Below, in pieces: positions 10,565-20,655 of a DNA stretch of 36,294 bases; within the stretch, counting starts at the first letter, position 1, and each line of letters starts with the position of its first letter. The position numbers and the translations under genes are program-made. The stretch lies in contig JAFAHG010000043.1 of the NCBI GenBank assembly GCA_019237315.1, positions 1 through 36,294 on the forward strand, written 5' to 3'. This DNA is from Actinomycetota bacterium (GTDB taxonomy: Bacteria; Actinomycetota; Thermoleophilia; Gaiellales; Gaiellaceae). The notes under the pieces were generated by a model. That model did not search any database, was not told where the DNA came from, and saw nothing but the letters and a program-made list of their open reading frames with translations.

Positions 10565-11863
10565 CTAGGAGACGACTTCGATCAGGATGCGTCGCTCGGG
10601 CGGCGGCGTGTCGCCGAGCTCGTAGGCCGCGAGCACCGCGTCGACCGCTTCAGCTGCGGACGCGTCGTCGCGCGCGTGCACCTCGGCGAGCGTCTCGCCG
10701 CGCTCGACGCCGTCCCCGCGCTTCCGGAGGCAGACGACGCCGACGGCGTGGTCGATCGTGTCCGACTTCGTCTGCCGTCCGGCGCCGAGGTGGAGCGCGG
10801 CGTTGCCGACGGCGATCGCACCGAGCCGCGTCACGACGCCCTCGCGCGGCGACTCGACGGTGCGCACGACCGGCGCGCGCTCGAGGACGTCCTCGTCCGC
10901 GGTGCCGCCCTGCGCCTCCAGCCAGCGGCACCAGGTCGCCTCGGCTGCGCCGCTCGCGACCGCTTCCGCGACACGTCGGCGCGCCTCGGCCTCGTCGATA
11001 CCGAGATCCGAGAGCGTCAGCAGGCGCAGACACGCGTCGTGCACGAGCTGCGTGAAGTCGGGCGGCCCCTCGCCGCGCACGGTCGCGCGCGCCTCGCGCA
11101 CCTCGAGCGCGTTCCCGACCGCAGCCCCGAGCGGCTGCTCCATGTCCGTCAGCAGACAGACGACCTGACGGCCGGCTTGCTCGCCGAGCGAGAGCATCGC
11201 CTCCGCGAGGCGGCGCGCGTCGTCCAGCGTCTTCATGAACGCGCCGTCGCCGACCTTGACGTCGAGCACGATCGCCTGCGCCCCGGCCGCGATCTTCTTC
11301 GACATGATCGAGGCGGCGATCAGGGAGAGCTGGTCGACGGTCGCCGTCACGTCGCGGAGCCCGTAGAGCGCCTTGTCGGCGGGAACGAGCTCCGCCGTCT
11401 GCCCGATGATCGCGAGGCCGACGTCGCGGACCTGCGACACGAACTCGTCGAGCGTCAGCTCGATCCGGAAGCCGGGGATCGACTCCAGCTTGTCGAGCGT
11501 ACCGCCGGTGTGCCCGAGTCCCCGGCCACTCATCTTCCCGAACGGGACGCCGCACGCGGCGACGATCGGCCCGACCGCAAGCGAGGTCTTGTCCCCCACC
11601 CCACCTGTCGAATGCTTGTCGACGACCTTGCGGCCGAGGGCGCCGCCGAGGTCGATCGTGTCGCCGCTCCGGATCATCGCGTCCGTCAGCGCGTACGTCT
11701 CGCGCGGAGAAAGCCCGCGGAAGTACACGGCCATGCAGAACGCTGCGAGCTGGTAGTCGGGGACCTCACCGCGCGCGTAGCCGAGGATGAGCTCGCCGAT
11801 CTCCTCCGGCGCAAGCTCCGCTCCGTCCCGCTTGCGCTGGATCAGCTCGGCTGCGCGGATCAC
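10565..11863 (-). CDS. deoA: Pyrimidine-nucleoside (thymidine) phosphorylase
   Basis: Splits thymidine, deoxyuridine or uridine with phosphate to give the base and (deoxy)ribose-1-phosphate. The 432 aa have the thymidine/pyrimidine phosphorylase signature SGRGLGHTGGTLDKLES near residues 110-126. KHSTGGVGDKTSL is the phosphate-binding region, and a KVGDGAFMK segment lies at about residue 190. The C-terminal lobe is complete. Sequence alone does not separate deoA from the broader pdp type. The GTG at 11863 overlaps the deoB stop in GTGA, so translation is coupled to phosphopentomutase, which uses the sugar phosphate made here. Confidence 0.95.
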   Translation of the reverse strand: MIRAAELIQRKRDGAELAPEEIGELILGYARGEVPDYQLAAFCMAVYFRGLSPRETYALTDAMIRSGDTIDLGGALGRKVVDKHSTGGVGDKTSLAVGPIVAACGVPFGKMSGRGLGHTGGTLDKLESIPGFRIELTLDEFVSQVRDVGLAIIGQTAELVPADKALYGLRDVTATVDQLSLIAASIMSKKIAAGAQAIVLDVKVGDGAFMKTLDDARRLAEAMLSLGEQAGRQVVCLLTDMEQPLGAAVGNALEVREARATVRGEGPPDFTQLVHDACLRLLTLSDLGIDEAEARRRVAEAVASGAAEATWCRWLEAQGGTADEDVLERAPVVRTVESPREGVVTRLGAIAVGNAALHLGAGRQTKSDTIDHAVGVVCLRKRGDGVERGETLAEVHARDDASAAEAVDAVLAAYELGDTPPPERRILIEVVS

Positions 11864-13023
11864 TGCTCGACGATTGTCTTGCCTGGCAGCGCACGGCCGG
11901 CCGAAGCGCCGAGCCATCGCGAGACGGTCGCACCGACGTCCGCGAACTCGCCCTCGTGCAGGTGGCCGGCGGCGTTGCGTCCTTCCACGTAGGCGAGTAG
12001 GAGCGCGTGCTCGCGCGAGTGGTCGGTCGACGGCGTCGTCGGGTCGCACCCGTGGTCCGAGGTGAGGATCAAGAGGTCGTCCTTGCGGAGCGCGTCGAGG
12101 ATGTCCGGCAGCCGGCGGTCGAAGTCCTGCAGGCAGCGGTGGAAGTTGACCGGGTCGTTGCGGTGTCCCCAGAGCATGTCCGTCTCGACGAGGTTCGTGA
12201 AGACGAATCCGTCGTCGACCGAGCGCAGGAGCTCCTCCGTGCGCGTGATGCCGTCAATGTTCGACTTGGTCGGGAACGACTCGTCGACGTCGCAGCCGGC
12301 GAAGATGTCGGAGATCTTCCCGACGCCGTACACCTTGTGCCCGGCGTCGCGGAGGACCGAGAGATAGTTCGGCCGCTTCGGTTCGAGCGAGAAGTCGTGC
12401 CTGTTCGCGGTGCGGGTGTAGTTACCCGGCTCGCCCGCGAACGGTCGAGCGATGACGCGGCCGACCGCGTGCTTGCCCGTGAGGATCTCGCGGGCGACGC
12501 GGCATGCGTCGTACAGCTCCTCGAGCGGGATCGTCTCCTCGTGCGCGGCGATCTGGAAGACCGAGTCGGCACTCGTGTAGACGATCCACTTGCCGGTTCG
12601 CTGATGCTCCTCGCCGAGGTCCTGGATGATCTCCGTCCCGCTCGCCGGGTAGTTGCCGAGGACGCCGCGCCCCGTCCGGTTCATGAACGGGTCGATCACC
12701 TCGTCGGGGAAGCCGTGCGGGTAGGTCGGCATCGCCTGCGGCGTGACGATCCCCATCAGCTCCCAGTGCCCGGTGGTCGTGTCCTTCCCGCGGGAACGCT
12801 CGACGAGCCGGCCGGCGATCGCGGGTGCACCGGGCTGCGGCGGACAGCCGGCGAGCTCCTCGACGTTGCCGAGGCCGAGCGCCTCGAGGGTCGGGAGGTC
12901 GAGGCCTCCGACGGCGCGGGCGACGTTCCCGAGGGTGTCGGAACCCTCGTCGCCGTAATCGGCCGAGTCCGGCAGCTCGCCCGCACCGACCGCATCGAGC
13001 ACGATGACGCACGCGCGGGCCAC
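11860..13023 (-). CDS. deoB: Phosphopentomutase
   Basis: Converts (deoxy)ribose-1-phosphate to the 5-phosphate, linking nucleoside breakdown to central metabolism. The 387-aa alkaline-phosphatase-superfamily enzyme keeps the N-terminal metal site (VLDAVGAGELPDSADYGD), the phosphothreonine region GSDTLGN/KDTTTGHWE, and the C-terminal metal cluster TSDHGCDPTTPSTDHSREH. The GTG start is preceded at 6 nt by TAGGAT, which overlaps a -10 element reading the other way to a small membrane peptide. deoA follows with a 4-bp overlap. Confidence 0.96.
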   Translation of the reverse strand: MARACVIVLDAVGAGELPDSADYGDEGSDTLGNVARAVGGLDLPTLEALGLGNVEELAGCPPQPGAPAIAGRLVERSRGKDTTTGHWELMGIVTPQAMPTYPHGFPDEVIDPFMNRTGRGVLGNYPASGTEIIQDLGEEHQRTGKWIVYTSADSVFQIAAHEETIPLEELYDACRVAREILTGKHAVGRVIARPFAGEPGNYTRTANRHDFSLEPKRPNYLSVLRDAGHKVYGVGKISDIFAGCDVDESFPTKSNIDGITRTEELLRSVDDGFVFTNLVETDMLWGHRNDPVNFHRCLQDFDRRLPDILDALRKDDLLILTSDHGCDPTTPSTDHSREHALLLAYVEGRNAAGHLHEGEFADVGATVSRWLGASAGRALPGKTIVEQ

Positions 13024-13028
13024 GTGGC

Positions 13029-13035
13029 TATCCTA
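13029..13035. promoter_or_regulatory. Overlapping divergent -10 elements, deoB and 41-aa peptide
   Basis: On the plus strand TATCCT (13029-13034) lies 6 nt before the GTG at 13041. On the minus strand TAGGAT (13035-13030) lies 6 nt before the deoB GTG. The two hexamers share five base pairs, so RNA polymerase can hardly use both at once. Confidence 0.6.
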
Positions 13036-13040
13036 ATCCC

Positions 13041-13166
13041 GTGTCGACTGTGCTCGGACTCGTCGGCGTCGCGGCGTTCATCGCCTTCGTCGTCGCACTT
13101 GCAGCGGGTGTGACCTGGCTCGTGGTCAGGTTCAGCCCGGCCCCGAGCACGAAGACGAAGAGCTAG
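13041..13166 (+). CDS. 41-aa single-pass membrane peptide
   Basis: A GTG-started frame encoding one hydrophobic helix (about residues 4-29, rich in Val, Ala, Leu, Gly and Phe) followed by a short basic tail ending TKTKS. No SD is present, but a TATCCT element lies 6 nt before the start, matching the leaderless pattern of neighbouring genes. It sits between divergent deoB and convergent ald, and its stop shares the palindrome CTAG with the ald stop. I do not recognise a family; function unknown. Confidence 0.62.
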   Translation: MSTVLGLVGVAAFIAFVVALAAGVTWLVVRFSPAPSTKTKS

Positions 13167-14272
13167 AGCGCGTCGGCGAGCGGCGTGTAGTCGAGGCCGT
13201 GCGCCTCCGCCACCGCCTGGTACGTGATCTTGCCGCCGATGACGTTGACGCCCTTTGCGAGCGCCGGATCGGCCGCGACGGCGCCGTGCAGTCCGCGCTC
13301 CGCGATCGCCTCGACGTACGGGAGCGTCGCGTTCGTCAGCGCGCGTGTCGAGGTGACCGGGACGCCGCCCGGCATGTTCGCGACGCAGTAGTGGATGACC
13401 TCGTCGACGACGTACACGGGGTCGGTGTGCGTCGTCGCGTGCGAGGTCTCGAAGCAGCCGCCCTGGTCGATCGCGACGTCGACGACGACGGCGCCGCTCT
13501 TCATCCCGGCGATCATCTCGCGTGTGACGAGCTTCGGCGCGAGCGCGCCCGGAATGAGCACCGCGCCGATCACGAGGTCCGCGCCTTCGACCGACGCTGC
13601 GATCTGGAGCGTGGAGGACATCAGCAAGGTCACGCGTCCGGACAGCACTTCTTCGAGGTGCCGCATCCGGTCGATCGAACGCTCGAGGATCGTCACCTGC
13701 GCACCGAGCCCGAGCGCGACGATCGCCGCGTTGTAACCGACGATCCCACCCCCGATGATGACGACGCGTCCCGGCTCGACACCCGGTACCGCGCCGAGCA
13801 GGAGCCCACGCCCGCCGAACGGCTTCTCGAGGAAGTACGCACCCGCCTGCGACGCGAGCTTCCCGGCGACCTCCGACATCGGCGCGAGGAGCGGGAGCGC
13901 ACCGTTGCCGGTCTCCACTGTCTCGTATGCAACCGCGGTGACCCCCGAGTCGACCAGCGCGCGGGTCAGCGGCTCGTCCGCGGCGATGTGGAGGTACGTG
14001 AAGAGCGTGAGCCCCTCGCGCAACCGCGGGTATTCGGCTGCGACCGGCTCCTTGACCTTGAGCAGGAGCTCGCTCGTCTCCCAGACCTCGTCGACCGTGA
14101 CGATCTTCGCGCCGATGCGCTCGTACGCAGCGTCGCGGAACGCGCTGCCGTCGCCCGCGCCGCTTTCGATCAGGACGTCGTGCCCGCGGTTGATCAGCTC
14201 GAGCGCGCCCGCAGGCGTGAGCGCGACGCGATACTCGTCGGCCTTGATCTCGGTGGCAACGCCGATGCGCAA
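13163..14272 (-). CDS. ald: Alanine dehydrogenase
   Basis: NAD-dependent enzyme interconverting L-alanine and pyruvate + ammonia. The 369 aa begin with the family-typical MRIGVATEIKADEYRVALTP, which fixes the TTG at 14270-14272 as start. Further marks are KVKEPV with the substrate-binding lysine, the active-site region FTYLHIAADE, the nucleotide-binding GGGIVGYNAA at about residues 174-183, and the late VANMPGGVPVTST segment. Length matches the usual 370. A TATGGT element lies 9 nt upstream, slightly further than in neighbouring genes. The 179-bp non-coding region before it carries a conserved promoter-like element read on the other strand. Confidence 0.95.
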   Translation of the reverse strand: MRIGVATEIKADEYRVALTPAGALELINRGHDVLIESGAGDGSAFRDAAYERIGAKIVTVDEVWETSELLLKVKEPVAAEYPRLREGLTLFTYLHIAADEPLTRALVDSGVTAVAYETVETGNGALPLLAPMSEVAGKLASQAGAYFLEKPFGGRGLLLGAVPGVEPGRVVIIGGGIVGYNAAIVALGLGAQVTILERSIDRMRHLEEVLSGRVTLLMSSTLQIAASVEGADLVIGAVLIPGALAPKLVTREMIAGMKSGAVVVDVAIDQGGCFETSHATTHTDPVYVVDEVIHYCVANMPGGVPVTSTRALTNATLPYVEAIAERGLHGAVAADPALAKGVNVIGGKITYQAVAEAHGLDYTPLADAL

Positions 14273-14451
14273 AACCGCGCAACCATATCGACCCGCACGC
14301 GCCTCGCGTTGCCCGCGCTGTGGACGAAACGGCACGCAAGATTCACGCTCCTGTCACGGACACGCGCGCTACGAAGCGGTATCGTCGCCGTCGAGGGCGG
14401 CGGGCCGGCTTCCCCACCCAGGGCGGGGGTGCGGGCGCGGACGGGAGGGCG
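14273..14451. other. Non-coding gap between the M20 peptidase and ald genes
   Basis: No open frame of interest is seen. It holds the ald upstream region (TATGGT at 14287-14282) and, at 14356-14385, a promoter-like element that recurs upstream of pyrG. Downstream of that element on the plus strand are GC-rich runs (CCCCACCC and GGGGGTG) that could pair weakly. Confidence 0.6.
14356..14385 (+). promoter_or_regulatory. Promoter-like element, copy A
   Basis: ACGGACACGCGCGC (14356-14369), then 10 nt, then TATCGT (14380-14385), the latter inside GGTATCGT. The same 14-mer and a GGTANCNT box recur at identical spacing at 17374-17403. Direction is inferred from the TANNNT box. Transcription would run antisense into the end of the M20 peptidase gene. 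Confidence 0.4.
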
Positions 14452-15564
14452 TCAGTCCGCGCGCGCGGTGTCGAGGAGTGCGAGGGTGACCTCCACCATC
14501 GCCTCGAGGTCGGCCACCGCGATGTGCTCGTCCGGCGTGTGGATCTCGGCCATGCCGTTCGCGAGGTTCACGCACGCGAGACCCCGCTCGTTGAAGACGT
14601 TCGCGTCCGCAGCGCCCCCGGACAATCCGTACGTCGGCTCGAACCCGCAGCGCGCCAGTGCATCGGCCGCGATCGCGACGACGGTGTCGTCGCGGCGGAA
14701 CCGGTAGGCGCGGTAGCTGCGCCGCGTCTGCGTCTCCACCTCGCACTCGGCGACTCCGGCCGCGAACGTCACGGCGTCCTGCATGGCCTGCACGATCCCG
14801 GCGAGCTTACGCTCGTCGTGCGACCGCGCCTCCCCGATCACCGTGCACCACTCCGGGACGATGTTCGGCGCCGTCCCACCACGGATCTCGCCGACGTTGG
14901 CAGTCGTCTCGTCGTCGATCCGCCCGAGTTGCATCTCCGCGATCGCGCGCGCCGCCGCTGCGATCGCCGACCGCCCCTCCTCGGGGTACATCCCCGCGTG
15001 CGCGGCACGGCCGTGGAAGCGGTACTCGAGCTGCTGCGACGACGGTGCTCCGAGCACGATCTCACCGATCGCCGCCGCCTGGTCGTAGACGTAGCCGGTG
15101 CGTGCATGGAGCCGGCGATGGTCGAAGGCGTACGCCCCGAGGAGTCCGACCTCTTCCTTCGGCGTGAAGACGAGCTCGATCCCGGCGTGCCGCCGGTTCT
15201 CTGCGAGAACACGTCGCGTCGCGTCGAGCATCGCTGCGACGGCAGCCTTGTTGTCGCCGCCGAGAATCGTCGGGCGCGCGTTCCGCACGATCCCCTCCTC
15301 GACAACCGGCTCGATCGCGTCCGTCGGCGGCACCGTGTCGAGGTGCGCGCAGAGAAAGAGGGGCTCGCCCGGCGCCGTCGCCTCGAGCCGCACGTAGAGG
15401 TTCCCGGCGGTTGCGTCGACCTCGGCGCCGGCACCGTCCTCGTCAGGCTCGAGACCACAGTCGCGCAGGTAGCGAACGACGATGTCCGCGACCTCCCGCT
15501 CCTCCCCCGGCGGACTCGCCACTGCAGCGAGCTCGAGGAACAGATCCAGCACCTCCGACGACAC
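14452..15564 (-). CDS. M20-family metallopeptidase (peptidase T-like)
   Basis: A 370-aa di-zinc aminopeptidase/carboxypeptidase of the M20/M25/M40 group, closest in look to the peptidase T-like branch. Metal-site residues visible are His 74 and Asp 76 in CAHLDTV, Asp 104 in GGDNKAAVAA, the Glu 137-Glu 138 pair in TPKEEVG, and a late His in IHTPDEHI. The middle dimerisation domain is present (HGRAAHAGMYPEEG). It is cytoplasmic, without signal peptide, and probably trims short peptides. The GTG start is 11 bp after the pyrG stop, and the pyrG stop codon forms the start of a TAGGAT box 8 nt upstream. It may therefore be read both from pyrG and from its own promoter. Confidence 0.9.
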   Translation of the reverse strand: MSSEVLDLFLELAAVASPPGEEREVADIVVRYLRDCGLEPDEDGAGAEVDATAGNLYVRLEATAPGEPLFLCAHLDTVPPTDAIEPVVEEGIVRNARPTILGGDNKAAVAAMLDATRRVLAENRRHAGIELVFTPKEEVGLLGAYAFDHRRLHARTGYVYDQAAAIGEIVLGAPSSQQLEYRFHGRAAHAGMYPEEGRSAIAAAARAIAEMQLGRIDDETTANVGEIRGGTAPNIVPEWCTVIGEARSHDERKLAGIVQAMQDAVTFAAGVAECEVETQTRRSYRAYRFRRDDTVVAIAADALARCGFEPTYGLSGGAADANVFNERGLACVNLANGMAEIHTPDEHIAVADLEAMVEVTLALLDTARAD

Positions 15565-15575
15565 GGAGGCCGATC

Positions 15576-17460
<1,885 letters not shown>

Positions 17461-17463
17461 CTC

Positions 17464-19074
17464 TCAATCGCGCAGCGTCGCGAGGAAGTCGGCGCCGCCG
17501 AGCATCCGTTCGAGCTCCGCGCGGCGCTCCGGGCCGTCGAGCGGCGCGATCACCGTCCGCGTCGGGTCGCCGGGGACCTTCTCGACGCGGAAGTGCCGGT
17601 CGGCGAGGCTCGCGATCTGCGGCAGGTGGGTGATCGTGATCACCTGCGCGCGGCCGGCCAGGCGCCGCAGCGTGTCTCCGACCGCGTGCGCGGTTCCTCC
17701 CCCGACGCCGGCGTCGATCTCGTCGAAGACCATCGTCTCGCCGCCGCCGACGGCCGCGATCGCGAGCGCCACCCGCGAGAGCTCGCCGCCCGACGCCGTC
17801 TCCGCGACCGGCGCCTCGGGCAGGCCGGGATTCGGCCGCACGAGGAACCTGACCTCGTCCACGCCCGACGGCCCCGGTTCGGCCGGCCGGATGTCCGCCC
17901 GGAACTCACCCTCGCCGACGCCGAGCCCGGCAAGCTCCGACGACACGGCCGCTGCGAAGTCCGGCGCTGCGGCACGCCGCGACTCCGCGAGCGCGCGGTG
18001 CAGCTCGTCCACGCGCGCCTCGGCCTCGGCCACCGCAGCGGCCGCCGCGGCAGCGGGGTCGTGTCCCTCGCCGATCGCGGCCAGCTCGCTCCGCGCAGCC
18101 GCCGCGCGGTCGAGCAGCTCGGCGTAGGTCTCCGCGCGGTGGCGCCGCTTCGCGTCGGCGATCCGGTCGAGCTCCTCCTCGACCGCCTCGAGACGTCCAG
18201 GCTCGGCGTCGAGGGACGCGAGGAACGCGTGCAGCTCGGAGGCCGTGTCGCGCAGCGAGAGCTCGGCGTCGCGCAGCGCTGCGGACGCCGAGACGAGCTC
18301 AGGCGCGAGGTGCTCGAGCGGAGCGAGCGCCCGCTCCGCCTCTGCGACGAGATCGGACGCCCCGCCGCCGTCCTCGGGGGCGAGCGCCGCGGCCGCCGCT
18401 GCGACCGCCTGCGTCAACTCGGAGACGTGCCGCAGTTGCTCCGACTGCGCGCGGAGCTCGTCTTCCCGGCCCTCTTCGAACCCTTCCGTGTCCTCGACGA
18501 GGGCGCGCAGCTCGTCCAGCCGCGCGGCCGCGGCGGCGGAGTCGCGTGTCAGCTCGTCGTGCGCCTTCCGCGCGGCGACGAGGTCGCGCCACGCCCGGCG
18601 CGCGTCGCGCGCGAGCGGGTCCACGCCCGTGAACGCGTCGAGCACCGCGAGCTGGTAGCTGGGACGCGCCAGGCGGCGCTGCTCGAACTGCCCGCTCATC
18701 GCAAGGAGCTTCTCCACCACCGCGGCGACGTCTTCGCGCGCAGCGCTGCGGCCCCACACGTACGCGCGCGTGCGCCCGTCCGTGAAGATCCGCCGCGCGA
18801 CGACGAGCCCTTCCTCGCCCGCCGGGCGCAGCTCGGCGAGCGTGTCCAGCACCTCGTCGTCCGGGAGGTCGAACTCCGCCTCGACGTATGCCTCTGCCGC
18901 GCCGGGCCCGATCAGCGCCGCGTCGCCGCGCCCGCCGAGGAGGAGGCCGATCGCGTTCGAGAGGATCGTCTTTCCGGCTCCCGTCTCACCGGTGATCGCG
19001 TTCAGCCCTGCGTCGAAGTCGAGCTCCGCCTCCCTGATCAGGACCAGGTTCTCGATGCGGAGGCGACGGAGCAC
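17464..19074 (-). CDS. recN: DNA repair protein RecN
   Basis: SMC-like ATPase acting early in double-strand-break repair. The 536 aa have the Walker A box GETGAGKTILSNAI near residues 30-43 and a long Ala/Glu/Arg-rich coiled-coil middle (about 150-350). The C-terminal ABC signature is TASGGELSRVALAIA, with Walker B MVFDEIDAGVGG. The start is a GTG giving MLRRLRIENLVLIREAELDF, typical for the family, with TACGAT 6 nt upstream. It follows nadK with a 44-bp gap, so despite its conserved place in the tlyA-nadK-recN cluster it has its own predicted promoter. Confidence 0.96.
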   Translation of the reverse strand: MLRRLRIENLVLIREAELDFDAGLNAITGETGAGKTILSNAIGLLLGGRGDAALIGPGAAEAYVEAEFDLPDDEVLDTLAELRPAGEEGLVVARRIFTDGRTRAYVWGRSAAREDVAAVVEKLLAMSGQFEQRRLARPSYQLAVLDAFTGVDPLARDARRAWRDLVAARKAHDELTRDSAAAAARLDELRALVEDTEGFEEGREDELRAQSEQLRHVSELTQAVAAAAAALAPEDGGGASDLVAEAERALAPLEHLAPELVSASAALRDAELSLRDTASELHAFLASLDAEPGRLEAVEEELDRIADAKRRHRAETYAELLDRAAAARSELAAIGEGHDPAAAAAAAVAEAEARVDELHRALAESRRAAAPDFAAAVSSELAGLGVGEGEFRADIRPAEPGPSGVDEVRFLVRPNPGLPEAPVAETASGGELSRVALAIAAVGGGETMVFDEIDAGVGGGTAHAVGDTLRRLAGRAQVITITHLPQIASLADRHFRVEKVPGDPTRTVIAPLDGPERRAELERMLGGADFLATLRD

Positions 19075-19080
19075 GTGGCC

Positions 19081-19086
19081 ATCGTA
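19081..19086 (-). promoter_or_regulatory. -10 element TACGAT before recN
   Basis: Minus-strand TACGAT 6 nt from the recN GTG, within the 44-bp nadK-recN gap. Confidence 0.6.
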
Positions 19087-19118
19087 CGACGGCCGCCTGT
19101 CGACTTCGATTGTCCGAT

Positions 19119-19907
19119 TCAGCCGGTGCCGAAGACGTCGCTGTACCGCTCGAAGAACCCGCGCTCGGGCAGCGTCGCGAGCAGGCTGCGTTCGGAGCTC
19201 AGGTGCACGTGCACGCCGTCGCCCGGCTCCAGCTCCGCCACGGGATGGCCGTCGACGAGCACGGCTGCCGAGACGCCGCGCGTGACGTTCGTGACCACCA
19301 GGTTCGCCTCGGGGCCGACGACGAGCGGCCGCACGTGGAGCGTGTGGGGCGCGGAGAACGTGATGACCATCGCCTCGAGACCCCAGACGAGGACGGGGCC
19401 GCCGTTCGACAGGTTGTACGCCGTCGAGCCGGACGGCGTCGCGCAGATGACACCGTCGCAGGGTTGCACGCCGAGCGGCTTGCCGCCGATCGCGTAGTCG
19501 AGCTCGAGCATGCGCCCGAGCTGGGCACTCGTCACGACGACGTCGTTCACCGCGACGTGCCGCGCGCCGTCGAGCGTCATCTCGAGCGTCGGCAGCTCGA
19601 CCAGCTCGTAGTCACCTGCGAAGACGCGCGCGACTCCTGCTTCGAGATCTTCCGCTGCGATCGACGTGAGGTAGCCGACACGGCCGAAGTTGACGCCGAG
19701 CGCCGGCACGCCGGAGCCGAGGAAGCGCGTCAGCGCACGGAGGATCGTGCCGTCGCCGCCGAGCACGATCGCGATGTCCGCACCCGACACGTCGTCGCCG
19801 AGGAGCTCCACGCCCGCCTCTCGCGCGATCCCCTCGAGCCGCGCGACCGCCTCGCTCACGTCACGCGAGCCGTGCGTGACGACCGCCGCGCGCTCAACCG
19901 GCCGCAT
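19119..19907 (-). CDS. nadK: NAD kinase
   Basis: Phosphorylates NAD to NADP in the cytoplasm. The 262 aa show the GGDGTILRA catalytic motif with the conserved Asp at about residue 51, the NDVVV segment, TPSGSTAYNLSNGGP and a C-terminal VDGH region, all in family order. The ATG at 19907 is chosen because it matches the usual N-terminus (RAAVVTHGSRD). Upstream residues in the frame look like antisense-derived Ser/Arg sequence. The start lies inside tlyA, overlapping its end by 14 bp, so translation is coupled. It is the last gene of the accB-like to nadK operon. Confidence 0.95.
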   Translation of the reverse strand: MRPVERAAVVTHGSRDVSEAVARLEGIAREAGVELLGDDVSGADIAIVLGGDGTILRALTRFLGSGVPALGVNFGRVGYLTSIAAEDLEAGVARVFAGDYELVELPTLEMTLDGARHVAVNDVVVTSAQLGRMLELDYAIGGKPLGVQPCDGVICATPSGSTAYNLSNGGPVLVWGLEAMVITFSAPHTLHVRPLVVGPEANLVVTNVTRGVSAAVLVDGHPVAELEPGDGVHVHLSSERSLLATLPERGFFERYSDVFGTG

Positions 19908-20655
19908 CGTCGATCCAGTCGTCGAGCTCCGGCGGGAGGACGGGTCGCTCTGCGTGTGCGAGGTGGAGGACGAACTCACGGTTTCCCTTCGCTCCGGCGA
20001 GACCCGAGTCTACGACCCCGCGCACCTCGGCCCCCCACCCGAGCGCGGCGGCGGCCACCTCGCGCACCACCCTGCGCCGAACGGCATCGTCGCGCACGAC
20101 GCCCTTCGGCGCCTCCGCCCGGCCGGCTTCGAACTGCGGCTTGACGAGCACGAGCGCGTGCCAACCCGGCGCCGCGAGACGCAGCACCGGCGGGAGCGCG
20201 AGGCGTACCGAGATGAACGACACGTCGCAGACGACGAGCTGCGGCGCGAACGGCAGCGCGGTGAGCTCGCGTGCGTTCGTCCGCTCGAGGACGACGACGC
20301 GCGGGTCCTCGCGGATCCGCTGGTGCAGCTGTCCGTGGCCGACGTCGAGCGCGACCACGCGCGCTGCGCCGCGCTGGAGGAGCACGTCGGTGAAGCCCCC
20401 CGTCGACGCGCCGACGTCGACGCAGTCGAGTCCCGCCGGGTCGACGTGGAAGCGGTCGAGCGCGTTCGCGAGCTTGTGACCGGCGCGCGACACGTACGGC
20501 GGGGCCGACTCGACCTCGAGGGGCTCGGCCTCGTCGACCTGCTCGCCGGCCTTCGAGTGGCCGGGAACGCGTCCGGCCATGATGAGCGCCTGCGCCTGGG
20601 TGCGGCTCTCCGCGAGGCCGCGCTCGACGAGCAGCACGTCGAGGCGCTTCTTCAC
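19894..20655 (-). CDS. tlyA: TlyA family rRNA 2'-O-methyltransferase/hemolysin-like
   Basis: A 253-aa S4 RNA-binding domain (residues 2-60, KKRLDVLLVERGLAESRTQAQ) fused to an FtsJ/RrmJ-like methyltransferase. The SAM-binding motif is DVGASTGGFTDVLLQRGA near 89-106, and LVKPQFEAG carries a catalytic lysine. In mycobacteria TlyA methylates 2'-OH groups of 16S and 23S rRNA, which capreomycin sensitivity depends on; that target is inferred here. The GTG start overlaps the end of the prenyltransferase gene in GTGA, and the 3' end overlaps nadK. Confidence 0.94.
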   Translation of the reverse strand: MKKRLDVLLVERGLAESRTQAQALIMAGRVPGHSKAGEQVDEAEPLEVESAPPYVSRAGHKLANALDRFHVDPAGLDCVDVGASTGGFTDVLLQRGAARVVALDVGHGQLHQRIREDPRVVVLERTNARELTALPFAPQLVVCDVSFISVRLALPPVLRLAAPGWHALVLVKPQFEAGRAEAPKGVVRDDAVRRRVVREVAAAALGWGAEVRGVVDSGLAGAKGNREFVLHLAHAERPVLPPELDDWIDDAAG

